From Amblyomma americanum (lineage: Eukaryota; Arthropoda; Arachnida; Ixodida; Ixodidae): 64,000 bases of DNA. The DNA lies in assembly GCF_052857255.1 (NCBI RefSeq), contig NC_135500.1, positions 49,874,272-49,938,271 of the forward strand. Direction: 5' to 3'. The notes under the pieces are model-generated. The model saw nothing but the letters and a program-made list of their open reading frames with translations, was not told the origin of the DNA and did no database searches. This document shows positions 32,115 to 43,841 of this stretch, piece after piece. The stretch's first letter is position 1. The number at the start of each line of letters is the position of its first letter. A program made the translations under genes and the position numbers.

Positions 32115-33683
32115 ATTGTTCATAGTCCAGTTCATATAGTCATATTCGCCGTTTCACTGCCGGCCCATCTCCCCTAGGAGCCGTTTTTTAATAGGACCTG
32201 TCGCTGGGCACGTCCACCACAAGTGCCGCACATCACAATGTCCGGTGCAGTGCCACGGTGAGGGCACCTGTCAGTTGCTGGCAGATCTCTGGCACGCCAC
32301 CGATGACGGACAGATGGTGTCAGAGCCGCGCCTGCCCGAATCCGGCGCACGGATGCCTCCTCCTGCCAAGTAAGACTAATGGGGACAGGGTAATAGTTGA
32401 ACACGGAACAATTAGAGCACGTATTCGCTGGCGCAGAACTTGTGAGTCGAAAAAATCGGATGGGAACGAATCTGGGGGGAGAGGGCAAAGTGGCGGGTCG
32501 TCTGATGTGTCAAGGTGAATCATAGCATCCGCTTGAATGTTATGTGCACCGTGAGCATGGCCGCGAATCCACTGCATGCGTACAGGACATGGGTACATTG
32601 AGCAGAGCAGATGAATTGATTGTGTAACCTTGAACGTTCGTCGAACAGCCTTAAGCTGTTTAAGGGCGGCGAGGGAGTCGGTGTAGAGATGAACTGTATT
32701 GAATGTGGGAACGAGCGGAACGGAAGCGATGGCAATGTAAATGGCTTGAGCCTCCAATGCCAATGCAGTGCACGTATTCGCGGTTTATGTCGCGTGAGAG
32801 TTGAGATATGGATGGGAAGGGCTATACACAGCAGTAACCCCCCGCTCTGCAGTATGTGATGCATCGGTGCACAACATTCACCCTTTAGGAAGATGCGCAA
32901 CTGGTACCGACGGAGAAACAATGGGGCGATAGTCTGTAAGCTTACAGTACGACATTGAAGGGAGTGTCTTTAAACGATGAATTTGTACGGACTGTTTGCG
33001 CGCTGTTTGCCATCAGTTGGCCGATGAGTTCACTGAGTGTTTAAAGATGGGCGAACTCCTGAAGCGCAGATATGGGTGTTAAACGGGGCAGATATGTTCT
33101 GGTGCGCATAGCCTCACGATTGATAGCTTCAAGGGAGTCCCGCTATCTGCAGGTGAGACGTTGAAATTGTGCCTGATATATTAGCCGTGGCTGAAGGATC
33201 GAGCGCAGACGCCGTCTGGCCGTACTCGCACGCGCGCCACCAGAGCGCGTAGCTACGCGACGAATCAGACCTAGAGTAGCGTGAGCCGATTTACAGGTGG
33301 CTGTAAGCCGCAGGGTGCCAGTCTTCGATGTGTGAAGGAGAAGGTCAAAATTACGAACAATTTATACCTGAACAATCGGACTATATATCATAAATTTTTA
33401 AGGGGGAGCTTTTCGTAAGCCGGCTTTATTTCTCATGCAAGTGAAACGTGATTTAGTAGGCGAGAGGGTTAGACGCTGGGGCGTGAGGAGAGATGTCAAG
33501 ACACCCGGTGTGGGCTGGAGGACCGCCTGATGGATACACGCATTTGGGTGACAGCACCACAAGGATATATCATCGGCGCACGCCAGCACACGTATAGAAG
33601 GGATGGTCTCTAGGGCTTGAACAAGAGGAATAAAAGCCACATTGAATAACGTGGGGCCGAGAACGGAGCCCTGGGGCACTCTT
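32115..33683 (-). pseudogene. RNase H LINE ORF2 fragment
   Basis: Minus strand, in order: PQGSVLGPTLFNVAF and CADDISLWC (RT palm, 33679 to 33530), a decayed thumb region, RNase H (ALEAQAIYIAI, LYTDSLAALKQL, IRGHAHGAHNIQAD; 32763 to 32530) and a C-terminal Cys/His stretch (CPHRGTAPDIV). The YADD box reads CADD here. Frames change several times. The 5' side stops abruptly at about 33683, where the 2A-bearing LINE begins on plus. I-clade-like, distinct from the copy at 1481-7275. Confidence 0.75.
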
Positions 33684-33912
33684 CTATTGAAAGTGAAGTT
33701 ACTAAATGGCTTTGTTAGCTTTCACGGTGAAGACTGGCCACCACTACCCAGCTGGATCGCTTCTGCGTGGATCAAGGCATCCGGATCCACTATGTCATCA
33801 ACACTCGTCGTCGATAAGAACTACTGGCTTGCTCCGGAGCTGTTCAGTGGGCGTGGGAGCAGCTGCGTTATGGAGGTCTTCAATTGCGTTCGTTTCTTTG
33901 CCCAGGTCAGTC

Positions 33913-34829
33913 ATGACTTGTCTTTACGCAAGTAAATCGAACAATGCCTGCTTGTTGCTGTACCCACGCACGAGAATACTGTTGTCCTTGCTATGTGAGT
34001 GCGTTGTTGTTGTAAAAGAGCTGCTTCTGCTGTCCGGTGATGTGGAAGAAAACCCAGGACCGCGACGCAATACCCGTTCCTACGATGCAGGAGATGACGA
34101 TGCAAAGCAGAAGCAGCTAAGTGATATATTTGGGTTGCTACAGGATATGAATATTCGAACCGCCAAAATGGAGGAAGACGACTTAATCAGTACTGTGAAT
34201 GAAATCAAGAGAATTTAGGAGGCCATTCAGAATCAGTTATCAGATATTGATAGTAGGGTAACTGTGTTCGAAGGCAAAACTGCAGCCAGTGAAATTTTTC
34301 AGAAGGAGTGTCAATGACTACGAAGTCTTGCTGATAGCATAGCTAGTGAAAATTCTAAATTGAGGGCGAATTAGGCGGAACTCGAAGATAGGCAGCGCAG
34401 TGATAATCTTCTGTTTTATGGCCTTTCTGACGCCAATATTGAAGAAAACGTTGTGAATGTACTTTCATCTGCCTTGAATTTGCCACCATCGAAACTATCG
34501 ATTGAACGTGCTCATAGACTTGGAGCTTTTTCTGAAGACAACAGCAGGCCAGTTATTTCGAAGTTCTCACCTTTCAAAACTGGGCGAAAAATTTTTTTCT
34601 CAAGTTCTCAACTGAAAGATAATGACATTAGTGTAAGAGATTATTCTCTCATGACTCGGCAGGCGCGGAAAAAAACTCGTTGAATTTGGTATCGCTCAAA
34701 AGTATACATTCAAAGTGTGCTATAACAAACTTTACATGAACGGTAGGTGTTACTGTTACGACCAGCTTAATGGCAGCGTTTTTGAAGTTCGTAGTAATGC
34801 AAGCCTTTCATCCGAATCGCCTGCAAATT
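33913..34829 (+). pseudogene. LINE ORF1 with N-terminal hydrophobic leader and 2A
   Basis: From ATG 33913 the first about 50 residues include a hydrophobic stretch (ILLSLLCECVVVVKELLLLS) running straight into GDVEENPGP (34036-34062), a full match to the D(V/I)ExNPGP 2A consensus that makes ribosomes skip the Gly-Pro bond. After it come an acidic coiled-coil region, ELEDRQRSDNLLFYGL and SIERAHRLG..RPVISKF, typical of the L1-ORF1-like/transposase_22-type fold. Three in-frame stops (TAG 34216-34218, TGA 34315-34317, TAG 34372-34374) and a frame change in an A-run near 34675 break it. From memory, 2A motifs at ORF1 starts of some animal CR1/L2-type LINEs can double as signal sequences. Confidence 0.82.
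34036..34062 (+). other. 2A ribosome-skipping motif GDVEENPGP
   Basis: In frame with ORF1 and preceded by a Leu-rich segment, as active 2A sequences usually are. All invariant residues are present. Activity is inferred from the motif. Confidence 0.85.
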
Positions 34830-35175
34830 AACGATGCGTGAGGGGTAGTGGGCACCCATCACTGTCCAATCGCTCATTATCGTTTCTCTATACTAATATT
34901 AGAAGTGTTCTGCCTAAACGTGATGAGCTTTGTGCGACTATCGACGCATGTGATGCTGACGTCGTTTGCCTTACCGAAACGTGGCTTTCATCGAAAGTTG
35001 ATAGCTCGGAAATCTTTCATTTCCGCGACAGGGGCGACAGAAGTGGTGGTGGTGTTTTGATAGCTGTTGCCGGCACACTTTTGTGTTCTCCTGTTCATGT
35101 TGTTGCTCGATTCGAACTTCTTTGGGTTGAACTGCGCACGCGCGTGAAAAAATTGATTTTGGGCGTTTGCTATCG

Positions 35176-35496
35176 TTACCCCGTCGCAGTGGCTCAGTGG
35201 TTAGGGCGCTCGACTACTGATCCGGAATTCTCGGGTTCGAACCCGACCGCGGCGGCTACGTTTTTATGGAGGAAAAACGCTAAGGCGCCCGTGTGCTGTG
35301 CGATGTCAGTGCACGTTAAAGATCCCCAGTTGGTCGAAATTATTCCGGAGCCCTCCACTACGGCACCTCTTTCTTCCTTTCTTCTTTCACTCCCTCCTTT
35401 ACCCTTCCCTTACGGCGCGGTTCAGGTGTCCAACGATATATGAGACATATACTGCGCCATTTCCTTTCCCCCAAAACCAATTACATTACATTACAA
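35176..35496 (+). mobile_element. Full-length SINE inside LINE endonuclease
   Basis: A box TGGCTCAGTGG at 35190-35200 and B box GGTTCGAACCC at 35234-35244, then the same body as 24323-24646, ending CCAATTACATTACATTACAA. It is flanked by TTGCTATCG at 35167-35175 and 35497-35505, a 9-bp duplication of the LINE codons for CYR. The tail is (TTACA)n rather than (TTA)n. Confidence 0.9.
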
Positions 35497-37366
35497 TTGC
35501 TATCGCCCTCCCTCGTACAGTGCCACTTTCGTTGAAGAACTTCATGATGCTGTTTGCGCGATTACCGTTCGCTTTCCAAATGTTCCTATTCTTTTGGTTG
35601 GAGACTTCAACTTTATTATTTGGTCCAATTTACGTTCTTATACCGACCCTTTTTCTACTGAGTGCGATGGTTTTTTGCGCTTATGTGCAGACTTCAATCT
35701 CTCCCAGCTTGGTACTAAGCCCACCCGCGTTACATCTTCATCGTCCAACTTTGTAGACCTTGTTCTTACCACGTCGCCTGGTCTTGTTGCTCCAATATCT
35801 TGTTTGCCGGACTTAAGTGATCATTGTATGCTTCATTTTTCATTGAACGTCGCGTCATCGCGCCAAAATAATAATTCTAAATTCATCCGTGACTACAAAA
35901 ATGGAAACTTTGTGGTCGTAAATAGTGAACTCGCTGTTTTTATCGATGTATACCTACCCTCTTTTCGCGGCCGTCCAATCGAAATTAACTGGAAATTTTT
36001 TAAGCACAAAATTGCGTCCCTGACAAATTCTTATGTGCCGCTGAGAAAAGTAATAACTAACAAATGTTCGCTCTCGTTTAGTTATTCACTAAAAAGGCTA
36101 TCTAACAAAAAGAAACGTCTGTTTCGCCCCGCAAAACTGGCCAATTCTGTGCCCTGGTGCGATGCTTATCAGTCCGCTGCGTTGGAATATAAGTCAGCAC
36201 TAAAACAAGCTAAGGAGCCATTTTTAGGCATACTCTTCCGTCGATGCTATTAAATAATCGCAAGCAATTTTGGAACATGACTAAAAAAACTGATCCATCT
36301 ACAATTAATCTTAAAACTTTAGACGATCAAGTAATTCCCAGTGAAATGTGTACTGATGTTCTTAATGATGTGTTTACTGCTTCTTTTACTAACGAATTAA
36401 TTACCGCAGTTCCTCATTACCCGCCCCACGACTTCTTGATTATGAACCTCATTGTAATGGATTCTGTTGACATCGAAAAAATAATTGAACAGCTGAAGAT
36501 GTCATCATCATGCGGAGTGGATAACATCAACTCGAAACTTTTTAAAAATACCAAAGTGTATAGCGCAATTATTCTTGCTGAACTCTTTCAACAATCTCTT
36601 GAGTCAGGCTGTGCTCCTAGCGACTAAAAGGTTGGAAAGGTGGTTCCCCTGCACAAGGCTTGGGTCAAACATTCTCCTAATAATTATCGGCCCATTTCAC
36701 TTCTTAGCATCCTCTGTAAGATCATGGAACATGTCATCTGCTCTCACCTCGCCGATTTTCTTGAGTCAAATTTATTTTTCAGTCACTGCCAACACGGCTT
36801 TCGTAAATCATTCTCATGCGAGACGCAGCTTACACATGATCCCCATTTCATTCTTGACCGGGGTTCCATGGCTGACTGTATATTCCTCGATTTCTCCAAA
36901 GCCTTTGACAAAGTTTCTCACCAATTACGAGTTTTTAAACTAAATAATCTCAATCTCGACCCTAATATAATTTCGTGGCTTCAGTCTTTCCTCACTAATC
37001 GTTCTCAATACGTGACTGCTAATAAATCTAACTCTCGTGCCTCTCCAGTTGGCTCAGGCGTTCCCCAAGGTTCTGTCCTAGGACCCCTAATTGTTCTCAT
37101 TTATATTAATGACTTGCCTAACAACAATGCTTCTTCTGTATGTCTTTTTGCCGACGATTCTGTTATTTACCGGGAAATTAACAGTGACTCTGACACTTCT
37201 GTCGTTCGATCTGATATTAACCAAGTTTCGGAATGGTGTAAATTACGGCACATGGAACTTAACATTATTAAGTGTAAACCTATGCGTGTTCCTCGACGTA
37301 ACACTGGAATAGCCACTTACGACCTGAATAATACTACTCTTGAAACTATGTTTTCGTACGAGTACC

Positions 37367-37427
37367 TTCACTTCACTTCACTTTAATACCTTGAAAACCC
37401 TCGTTAGAGGGTATTACATAAGGGGTG
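37367..37427 (-). mobile_element. About 60-bp retroelement 3'-end insertion
   Basis: Removing it would join YEYL to the TSNHSW...NANRML part of the LINE frame. On minus it ends CAAGGTATTAAA and then (GTGAA)n, a retroelement-like terminus. A very short 5'-truncated insertion; the family is unknown. Confidence 0.45.
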
Positions 37428-37930
37428 GTGTGCACATGACTTCTAATCATTCTTGGAATCTGCATGTGTAATTTATTACTAACAATGCTAACCGCATGTT
37501 GGAGTTACCTGCGTAGAAAATTCTCCCTTTGTTCTACTTCAATAAAATTGCTCTTTTATAAAGCACTTGTTCGGCCTAAATTGGAATATGCAGCATCTGT
37601 CTGATCCCTGACCTGTCATAATTAGGATCTTAAATCGAATCTGTTCAAAACCGTGCGTCACATTTTATACTTTCCAATTTTCACCGTACCTCCAGTGTTA
37701 CTGTTATGAAAACTACCTTATCATTGCCACTGCTTTCACTCCGCAGAAAAATTTCTCCCTTATGCCTATTTCATAAGAACTATTACTACAACCCTGTCCT
37801 TAAGAGCCGACTTCTAACTACACCTACATATGTTTCAGGCCGCATTGTTCATCCTCGCAAATTAGGTGTTCCGTTATGCCATACTAAATCATGGCCAGGA
37901 TTCTGGTTCATCCGCTCCTAGTTCACAACG

Positions 37931-39152
37931 CCGCCACCACGGGCCGCATAAAGTTGAGCTCCTCCTCCTTCTCTTACATTCTTCCTCCCGGTTTGAGAGA
38001 GAGACGCTAGTAAGCTTCGCCCATTGTCCGCTTTGTGTGTCCTCCCCTCAAGCCAAGCTCCTCGGGAGAGGGGCACCCTTCGCGTTTCTGTTTTTTTTTT
38101 TCCACCCAGCGTGTTCGAAACGGGCTGACTGTGCGGCTCCCCTAGTCTGTTCCTTTACTGCGGTGCTAGAAAAGAAAGAAGTCGGGTTGGGGTTGAAGCG
38201 GTGTACACGCCCCGTCTTTGTTCGACTTTGAGGGGCCATTTGTCAAAAGCTACTGGCGGTATATATGCACATCACACAAGATATGGCTAAACGTTCCAGA
38301 ATTGTGCCAAGGCCCAGCTATCACTCAGTGAGTCCAGAGCATAATGCGTGGAATAGAATTTTTTTAGCGCTGCACCCAACTTCTCCCCGTGGGACGGTCT
38401 GTGTCTTCATGGTAAATGGTGTTTTGCTGTACAGAAAATCTGATGACTGGTGACAGAACAGAACTAGCGGCCGTATAAGCATCAGTAAGAACCTTGTGTT
38501 GCGCATTTGTTTACACGTCAGGGCTTTTATTTTTTCGAAAGAGGTTGCAGTTATAACCTGACTCACCATAATTGTCAAGTTTTTTCGCAACGGGGAAAAA
38601 ATTACGGACAACAATTAAGTCTACTGACGAGCTGTGAAGGAGAAAGCTTGCAGCGTGGTGTTCGGCTGCGGCGATGGCGTGCTGCTCTAATGCAATGGCC
38701 AGCCAAGCTGATCAGTTCACGCCGCCCGAATGGAAGTTGATGAAGGCGACGATACCCAAACCCAGCTCGAGCCCCTGTGCTTCCTTTTTTCGAGTTGAGT
38801 TGAGTTGTCGACAGAAGGACGAAAGGAAAAGCACGGGCTTGCTTACTGGCTCAATGCGGAGCCACGCCCAGCTGCCTGCGTGCTGATAGTAGGAGGTGAA
38901 AGATGGGGTAAAGAGACAGAAGAAAAGCGCGCGCAATAGCCCGTAGGCCACGGGCCAATCCCGGAGGCAGTGCAATACCGGGCAGACCTGTGCCAGAGTG
39001 CGTTACGCCAAGCACTCCGCGATACTTTCAAAAATATGCGTAACACCCAAGCCTCAAGGGCCCATATGAGATATTAAGCCAGGTATGTGAATGGCGTCCC
39101 CCTTCGAAAGCGGACCGGGGATTGAGCCACACCCGAATACTCGATCCTGTGC
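37931..39152. other. No recognised feature
   Basis: Short chance ORFs and a T-run near 38089-38101; no repeat or domain identified. Confidence 0.4.
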
Positions 39153-39161
39153 TTCCTTGCT

Positions 39162-39243
39162 TATCCCTTCCCTTACGGCGCGGTTCAGGTGTCCAACGAT
39201 ATATGAGACAGATACTGCGCCATTTCCTTTCCCCAAAAAACCA

Positions 39244-39271
<28 letters not shown>
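39162..39271 (+). mobile_element. 5'-truncated SINE with (TTA)n tail
   Basis: The 3' body of the SINE family ending CCAATTATTATT. It is flanked by TTCCTTGCT at 39153-39161 and 39272-39280, a 9-bp duplication. Confidence 0.82.
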
Positions 39272-39274
<3 letters not shown>

Positions 39275-39483
39275 CTTGCTATCGCTCCCCTTTATATTTC
39301 TCCTCGATATCATTTCCCTTTCTCCTCCGCCGGCTGCAGCTCGGGTGGTTAAGATATTAGATAGCAATTGCCACGGCCGGCAACATTATTTTCCTTCACT
39401 TTTGATGCGAAAGCTTCACTATGCTACCTCGTAACGATTTCGCGGTGCTTACGGTTTTGACCTTCAAGTGGGCCAGAGGTCAG

Positions 39484-39564
39484 TCCTCTCACGGCGTGGT
39501 TCGAGCGTCCACCGATATATGTGAGACAGTTACTGCGCCATTTCCTTTCCTCAAAACCAATTTT
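39484..39564 (+). mobile_element. SINE 3' fragment
   Basis: ACGGCGTGGTTC through CAAAACCAATTTT, the terminal body of the SINE. It lies tail-to-tail with the copy at 39594-39800. Confidence 0.7.
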
Positions 39565-39593
39565 AGAAACTAACCTTGAAAGTAAAAATTGAA

Positions 39594-39800
39594 AATTGGT
39601 TTTTTGAGAAAGGAAATGGCGCAGTATCTGTCTTTCATATCGCCTGACACCTGAACCGCGCCGTAAAGAGAAAATGGAGGGAGTGAAAAAAAAAAGAAGA
39701 AAAAGGTGCCGTAGTGGAGGGTTCTGGAATAATTTAGACCACCTGGGGATGTTTAGCGTGCACTGACATCGCGCCCTATCCACTGAGCCAATGCGGCGGG
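39594..39800 (-). mobile_element. SINE with internal deletion
   Basis: Minus-strand copy from a CCGCATTGGCTCAGTGG head to the AACCAATT end. The stretch with the B box and start of the body is missing: the A-box region joins directly to the CGATGTCAGTGCACG block. It can pair with the neighbour at 39484-39564 as a hairpin. Confidence 0.72.
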
Positions 39801-41350
39801 TTCCCTTCGTGGGTGCGGAACCCTCTTCGGAAAGTATTTTATTTACGAAACTTAATTTTTCTTTTTCTGATTAGGTCACGTGGTTTTTCCAAACCTCTGG
39901 GGAGGACAACGCCTGATTTTCCTCCTTATGAGCTGCTATGCTTTCGCAAAAATGAAAATATGCTGCCTTCTACTTACGAACGGCGCTGATCATTTTACCT
40001 AGGCTGCTTGCACACAACATGTGTTTCCTGCATTTATACACAAGTATGGTGACAGGTTGCTCAGCGTACAAAATATTGAATAATACCATTTAAACGTGTA
40101 ACCATTTTCGGGATGCGCTTGTATATAGGAATTGTACCTGCATGCACGTGACTTTCTGGCGCCCTAGTTCACTGCCTTTTTCTGCATGAGTGTGTGTGTG
40201 TGTTGGGCTGAGTGTGTGGGCGTGCGCGCGCGCGCCACGGTAGAGTCCATTGCATGCAGTGGCGCAAAAACGCGGAGCTCCCACTTGGCTTGTCGCAAGT
40301 TTGGCTTGGTTAGGAGGGCGAGGGCCGGCTCAGGATGTGAAGCTTTTAAGTTCCATGGCTGATCACCGGCCTGTCTTATGACGTAGGGATAATGTAAACA
40401 GGAAATTCGAGAATGTAACATGCAACCAGATCCCTCGGATTTTTTTTTCATCACATTACTCCGCATGAACATGTCCAGATATCGACAACCACACGCTCGA
40501 GACAACACAGGCTTTTTGCGCGCGTGGTTTTCTTCCACCGGCCTTGAGGAAACGCGCGCGCCCATTTTCATACGACAGTAATTCATGTCCCCATAAAAAA
40601 AATACATGCTATGCTTGATGAATCGTTTATCTTCAAGACAGTCACGTTTCCATGCCCGCCCCCCAAGTCGCCACGTGCTCGTCGGCCATAGCGGCCTCGT
40701 CGACGGCGAAGTGCGCAAGCAGTCATATCGGAAAAGAGCGGGCTTTCTGCGCACCTATTCGCTCGCGTCAGCCGCCGCCTCATCAACCGTCGTCGGACGA
40801 CGTGCGAAAATTATCTGGTAGGTCCACATTGGTGGCGGCGCTCACCATCGGGTGAAAATCGCCGGCCTCACGCCGTAAAAACGCCTCATGCATCCCGGCA
40901 TTAAACGCTGTGGCTGAGAGGGGTTAAGATACTAGATTACGATACCTGGTGACATGACCAAGCGCCGTCACATGTCCGAGATGGGAGGTGCACTAGCGGG
41001 TGGCTGTTGGCTGGTTATACGGTCGAGTGCCCATTGCTCGCCGGGCTAAATGTTACGTCATGAGACCATGCGAAATAGCCTGAAATTTCGAATACAAAAT
41101 ATGCAGAGGACACCAAGCCGCAGAAAAGACCTGTTAATGCTATAGCATCATACCAACAAGGCGGAGCTAAGTGTTCCTCAAATTTCTTAATTTCAGCGCG
41201 ATTTCTTTTCTTTGTTCAAAAGTACTGCTCATAGTGCTGCCGCAATGAGGAGTTGTGTAGTCAAGTCATCAATGTTGTACTTTGCGATCGTTATGGAGCG
41301 CTTGGATTTTGATGTAGGCGAAATGCTAGTGGTCCGTGTACTGTTCGATT
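39801..41350. other. No recognised feature
   Basis: Holds a (GT)n/(GC)n patch at 40190-40235. ORFs across 40164-40855 overlap on both strands and match nothing I know. Confidence 0.4.
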
Positions 41351-41451
41351 TCAGTGCATGTTAAAGAACCTCAGCTGGTCGAAATTTCCGGAGTCTTTCA
41401 CTACGGCGTTCCTCATAGCCTGAGTCGCTTTGGGACGGTAAACCATAAACC
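41351..41451 (+). mobile_element. Old SINE fragment, variant 3' end
   Basis: TCAGTGCATGTTAAAGAACC and GGTCGAAATTTCCGGAGTC match the SINE core. The sequence then continues TTTGGGACGGTAAACCATAA instead of the usual body, so it represents another SINE subfamily sharing the core. Confidence 0.6.
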
Positions 41452-43226
41452 AAAACGCATGGAAATATTATACGGCTTATGGAAAAGCGTGATGAAGGAG
41501 ATTCCACAATTATTTTTGGGTGTGACATATCTATGAGGGATCGGAAAGCAAGCATTGCTTTTTCACGTTGTAAGAACTCGCTCAGCGGCAGCTGGAGCTG
41601 TGATGCGCCAAACATACCTTTTCACGTATTTGAAAGCACTGCCTGACAAATGTTTCAAAGACGATTAGAGGTCATATAACGGCAGCAGTGCGTCCCACCT
41701 GGTCCTCTTCGTTCCTTCTGTTGTTTTTCGTAACTGATCTAAATTCGGATCCAAGTGGAGACACATCACTTATGTTAAAGCTGAAATTTACTAACGTACC
41801 CTGACGCCCGGATCCACATGACGTTACTCACCAGCATGGTGACGTGACTCGATTACGACCGACGCTGAATACCCCCGGAAATTCGGTCCCCTCGCCGTCA
41901 ACTGTGAATGCTGAGGCGGTCGCCGATAGAACATGCCATCGCAAATGAGAATCTCCAAAAGGAGGCCATATTAGGTTCAGGAGTGAAGTTGAAAATAGCG
42001 AAAATTAAATGTAGCAATGCGTACATTCAGTTTAACTTCTTCAGCCTACCGAATTTCCTAACCTGTTGAGTGTTTTGCTCAATTCTTTGTTCCTGTCCTT
42101 TTGTGCAACTTGCAAAAAAAATAACGGTGGTTTAGCTTTGGTTAAACCTGGAGTGACGCGATAGCTACAGCTGTCCGAGTGGAACTTGGTCACGTGACCA
42201 AACACGCTACCAACAACGTGATCAGCGGCACCACGTGACCAACCACGTGACAGGGTGGCGGCGCATCTAAAGGGTGTCAACGCAGCCACAGGGTGGTGGT
42301 GCCGCCACCACCACGGCGCCGCCACGTTGAAGGCTCGAAATGCTGCCGTAATAATCGCTACAAAAACTCGTACAAAAAATCAAAGCGGCAGTTTACTTGA
42401 CATGACAGAATACATTTATTATCGCATCACATCATGGCGCAGAAAAAGTCTAAACGATACATTTCGACAGTTTGCTAGAAATACACAATGCACTTATGCA
42501 CAGAACCAGCTTGAGAAAGTGTCGGTAGTAAATATTAAGTATGGCAAAACTTTACACTTTCTACATAGACGTGTACCACTTGCAACCGCCACACATCACT
42601 AGGCTGGTTGTGAGGAAAGGAGAGGTGCAACATTCGCGCTACAATGAGGTCAGCCACATGAACCGCGCCGTTTCGCAGGGAACATAGGCAGCCAGAGGTG
42701 CACTGCGAAGGCATTTCAAGCGTGCACTGCAGTAATTATAAAACACAATTGGCCTAATTTTGATGAAACCCAAAAAACACAAAACAACACAGCCTGGCGC
42801 GACACAAAAAATATAAACATATCATACATGAATACAGATACAGCGTGTAAATATTGCACATCAAGGAAGATTATCACAAATATGGCGAAGAACGAAGAAC
42901 ATTTACTGCACATATAAGTCGCCACAAGCACAAACAAAGCATTTCACTCTCGTTTAGTCGTACCAGCGAGAATGCGAGTTTTAGCATTGAGTGAAGAGAC
43001 ATAGTAAACCGTTCAAGCTGCAAGTGTGCACATACTGCACTACAAAAATTTTTGATGAATATTTCATTAAAAAAGTAAGAAATGATAAAAACTGAGGCAT
43101 ACAGACTTGTGGAACATCGCGAGCAGGCAATTTCTAATTGCAGGCAATTTTTGCTAATAGAAGTCGACTGCTGAAAACATCGTTTTTCTCTTTCTTTGCG
43201 AAGCATTTCACGCAGTTTGGGAACTG
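41452..43226. other. Mostly unrecognised; E-box cluster and hairpin inside
   Basis: No credible gene. A perfect 9-bp stem hairpin, GTGGTGGTG/CCGC/CACCACCAC, lies at 42293-42314. Confidence 0.4.
42188..42251. promoter_or_regulatory. Cluster of CACGTG E-boxes
   Basis: GGTCACGTGACC (42188-42199, a perfect 12-bp palindrome), CCACGTGACC (42231-42240) and CCACGTGAC (42243-42251) within 64 bp. bHLH-ZIP factors bind TCACGTGA-type sites. No gene is evident next to it. Confidence 0.35.
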
Positions 43227-43450
43227 AGGTAGGTAGGTAGGAAAAACTTTATTGAAAATGCCGGCAACCGACGGTTTGACGCGTCGTGACGTTGGCCAAG
43301 CGTCGACCCGGGGTTATGCCCTCCTCTGCACTACCCCCGTTCGGCCCGTTTGGGGTGGGTCGTGAGGCTTGTGCTTTTCGAGCGCACCCCGGGCCTGCTG
43401 GACGGCCCATAGTTGAATGTCCTTGTCTGCAGCCTGCACTGCACTTTGAA
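43227..43450 (-). mobile_element. I-clade-like LINE 3' end with (CCTA)n tail
   Basis: On minus: LQAADKDIQLWAVQQARGAL, stop region, CAATAAAGTTTTTCCTACCT with the tail (AGGTAGGTAGGTAGG on plus, 43227-43241). This AVQQARGA segment is the extreme C-terminus of RNase H LINEs similar to 1481-7275. 5'-truncated. Confidence 0.65.
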
Positions 43451-43454
43451 GTTC

Positions 43455-43831
43455 GGGCGGGTGACGCTTTTTCTTCTTTTGTCCCCATCAATTCTGAGAG
43501 TTGGAACCACCTTCCCAGACACATTGTCGACACTACTAATCCAAGTTCTCTTAAGACTGCCCTATGTAATCTCTATTTGTACATTTTAGTCAGTTTTATT
43601 TGCGTTCATTTTTGCTTTCTTATTGCTGTATGCCGGAAATGTTTTCTTTTTTTGGGGATTTGTTATTTTTCCCCTTGCTTCTTTTTCCTTATTTTTTGTG
43701 TTTTGTTTGTTCATTTTTAACGGCTTTGTCATTTATTCTACTTGTTTTTCTGCTGCACTGTATCTTACTCAATATATGTCTTTCCCACTCCGCTCTTTAA
43801 TGACTTCGGGCCGTGAGGGTATTTGAATAAA
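43455..43831 (+). mobile_element. CR1/L2-like LINE 3' end
   Basis: FFSSFVPINSESWNHLPRHI then a stop, like the C-terminal block of CR1/L2 proteins, followed by a T-rich 3' UTR ending TATTTGAATAAA. It directly precedes the 269-bp array, which seems to have been inserted at its end. Confidence 0.6.
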
Positions 43832-43841
43832 CAGCAGCAGC

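Larger units (their letters stand above)
34838..37921 (+). pseudogene. LINE ORF2: endonuclease and RT, split by SINE
   Basis: Endonuclease part 1: FLYTNIRSVLPKRDEL, TETWLSS, RSGGGVLIAV, ILGVCYR (to 35175). After the SINE: PPSYSATFVEEL, ILLVGDFNFI, DLSDHCMLHFS. RT: SSCGVDNINSKLF, VVPLHKAWVKHSPNNYRPIS, QHGFRKSFSCETQL, FLDFSKAFDKV, SGVPQGSVLGPL, LFADDSVIYREI, then the C-terminal NANRML and later segments to 37921. Lesions: frame changes near 35560 and 36230, TAG at 36625-36627 just before the NYRPIS block, stops after 37386, and two insertions. Confidence 0.82.
33690..37930 (+). mobile_element. CR1/L2-like LINE with 2A motif in ORF1
   Basis: Leader, ORF1 (33913-34829) and ORF2 (34838-37921) in normal order. 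A SINE (35176-35496) splits the endonuclease and a short insertion (about 37367-37427) splits the region after RT. The RT sequence (SGVPQGSVLGPL, LFADDSVIY) is of CR1/L2 type. The 3' tail was not identified. Confidence 0.82.

Noticed and set aside
40164..40855. Overlapping Arg/Ala-rich ORFs on both strands
   Set aside because: GC-driven open frames without recognisable domains; no evidence for a gene.
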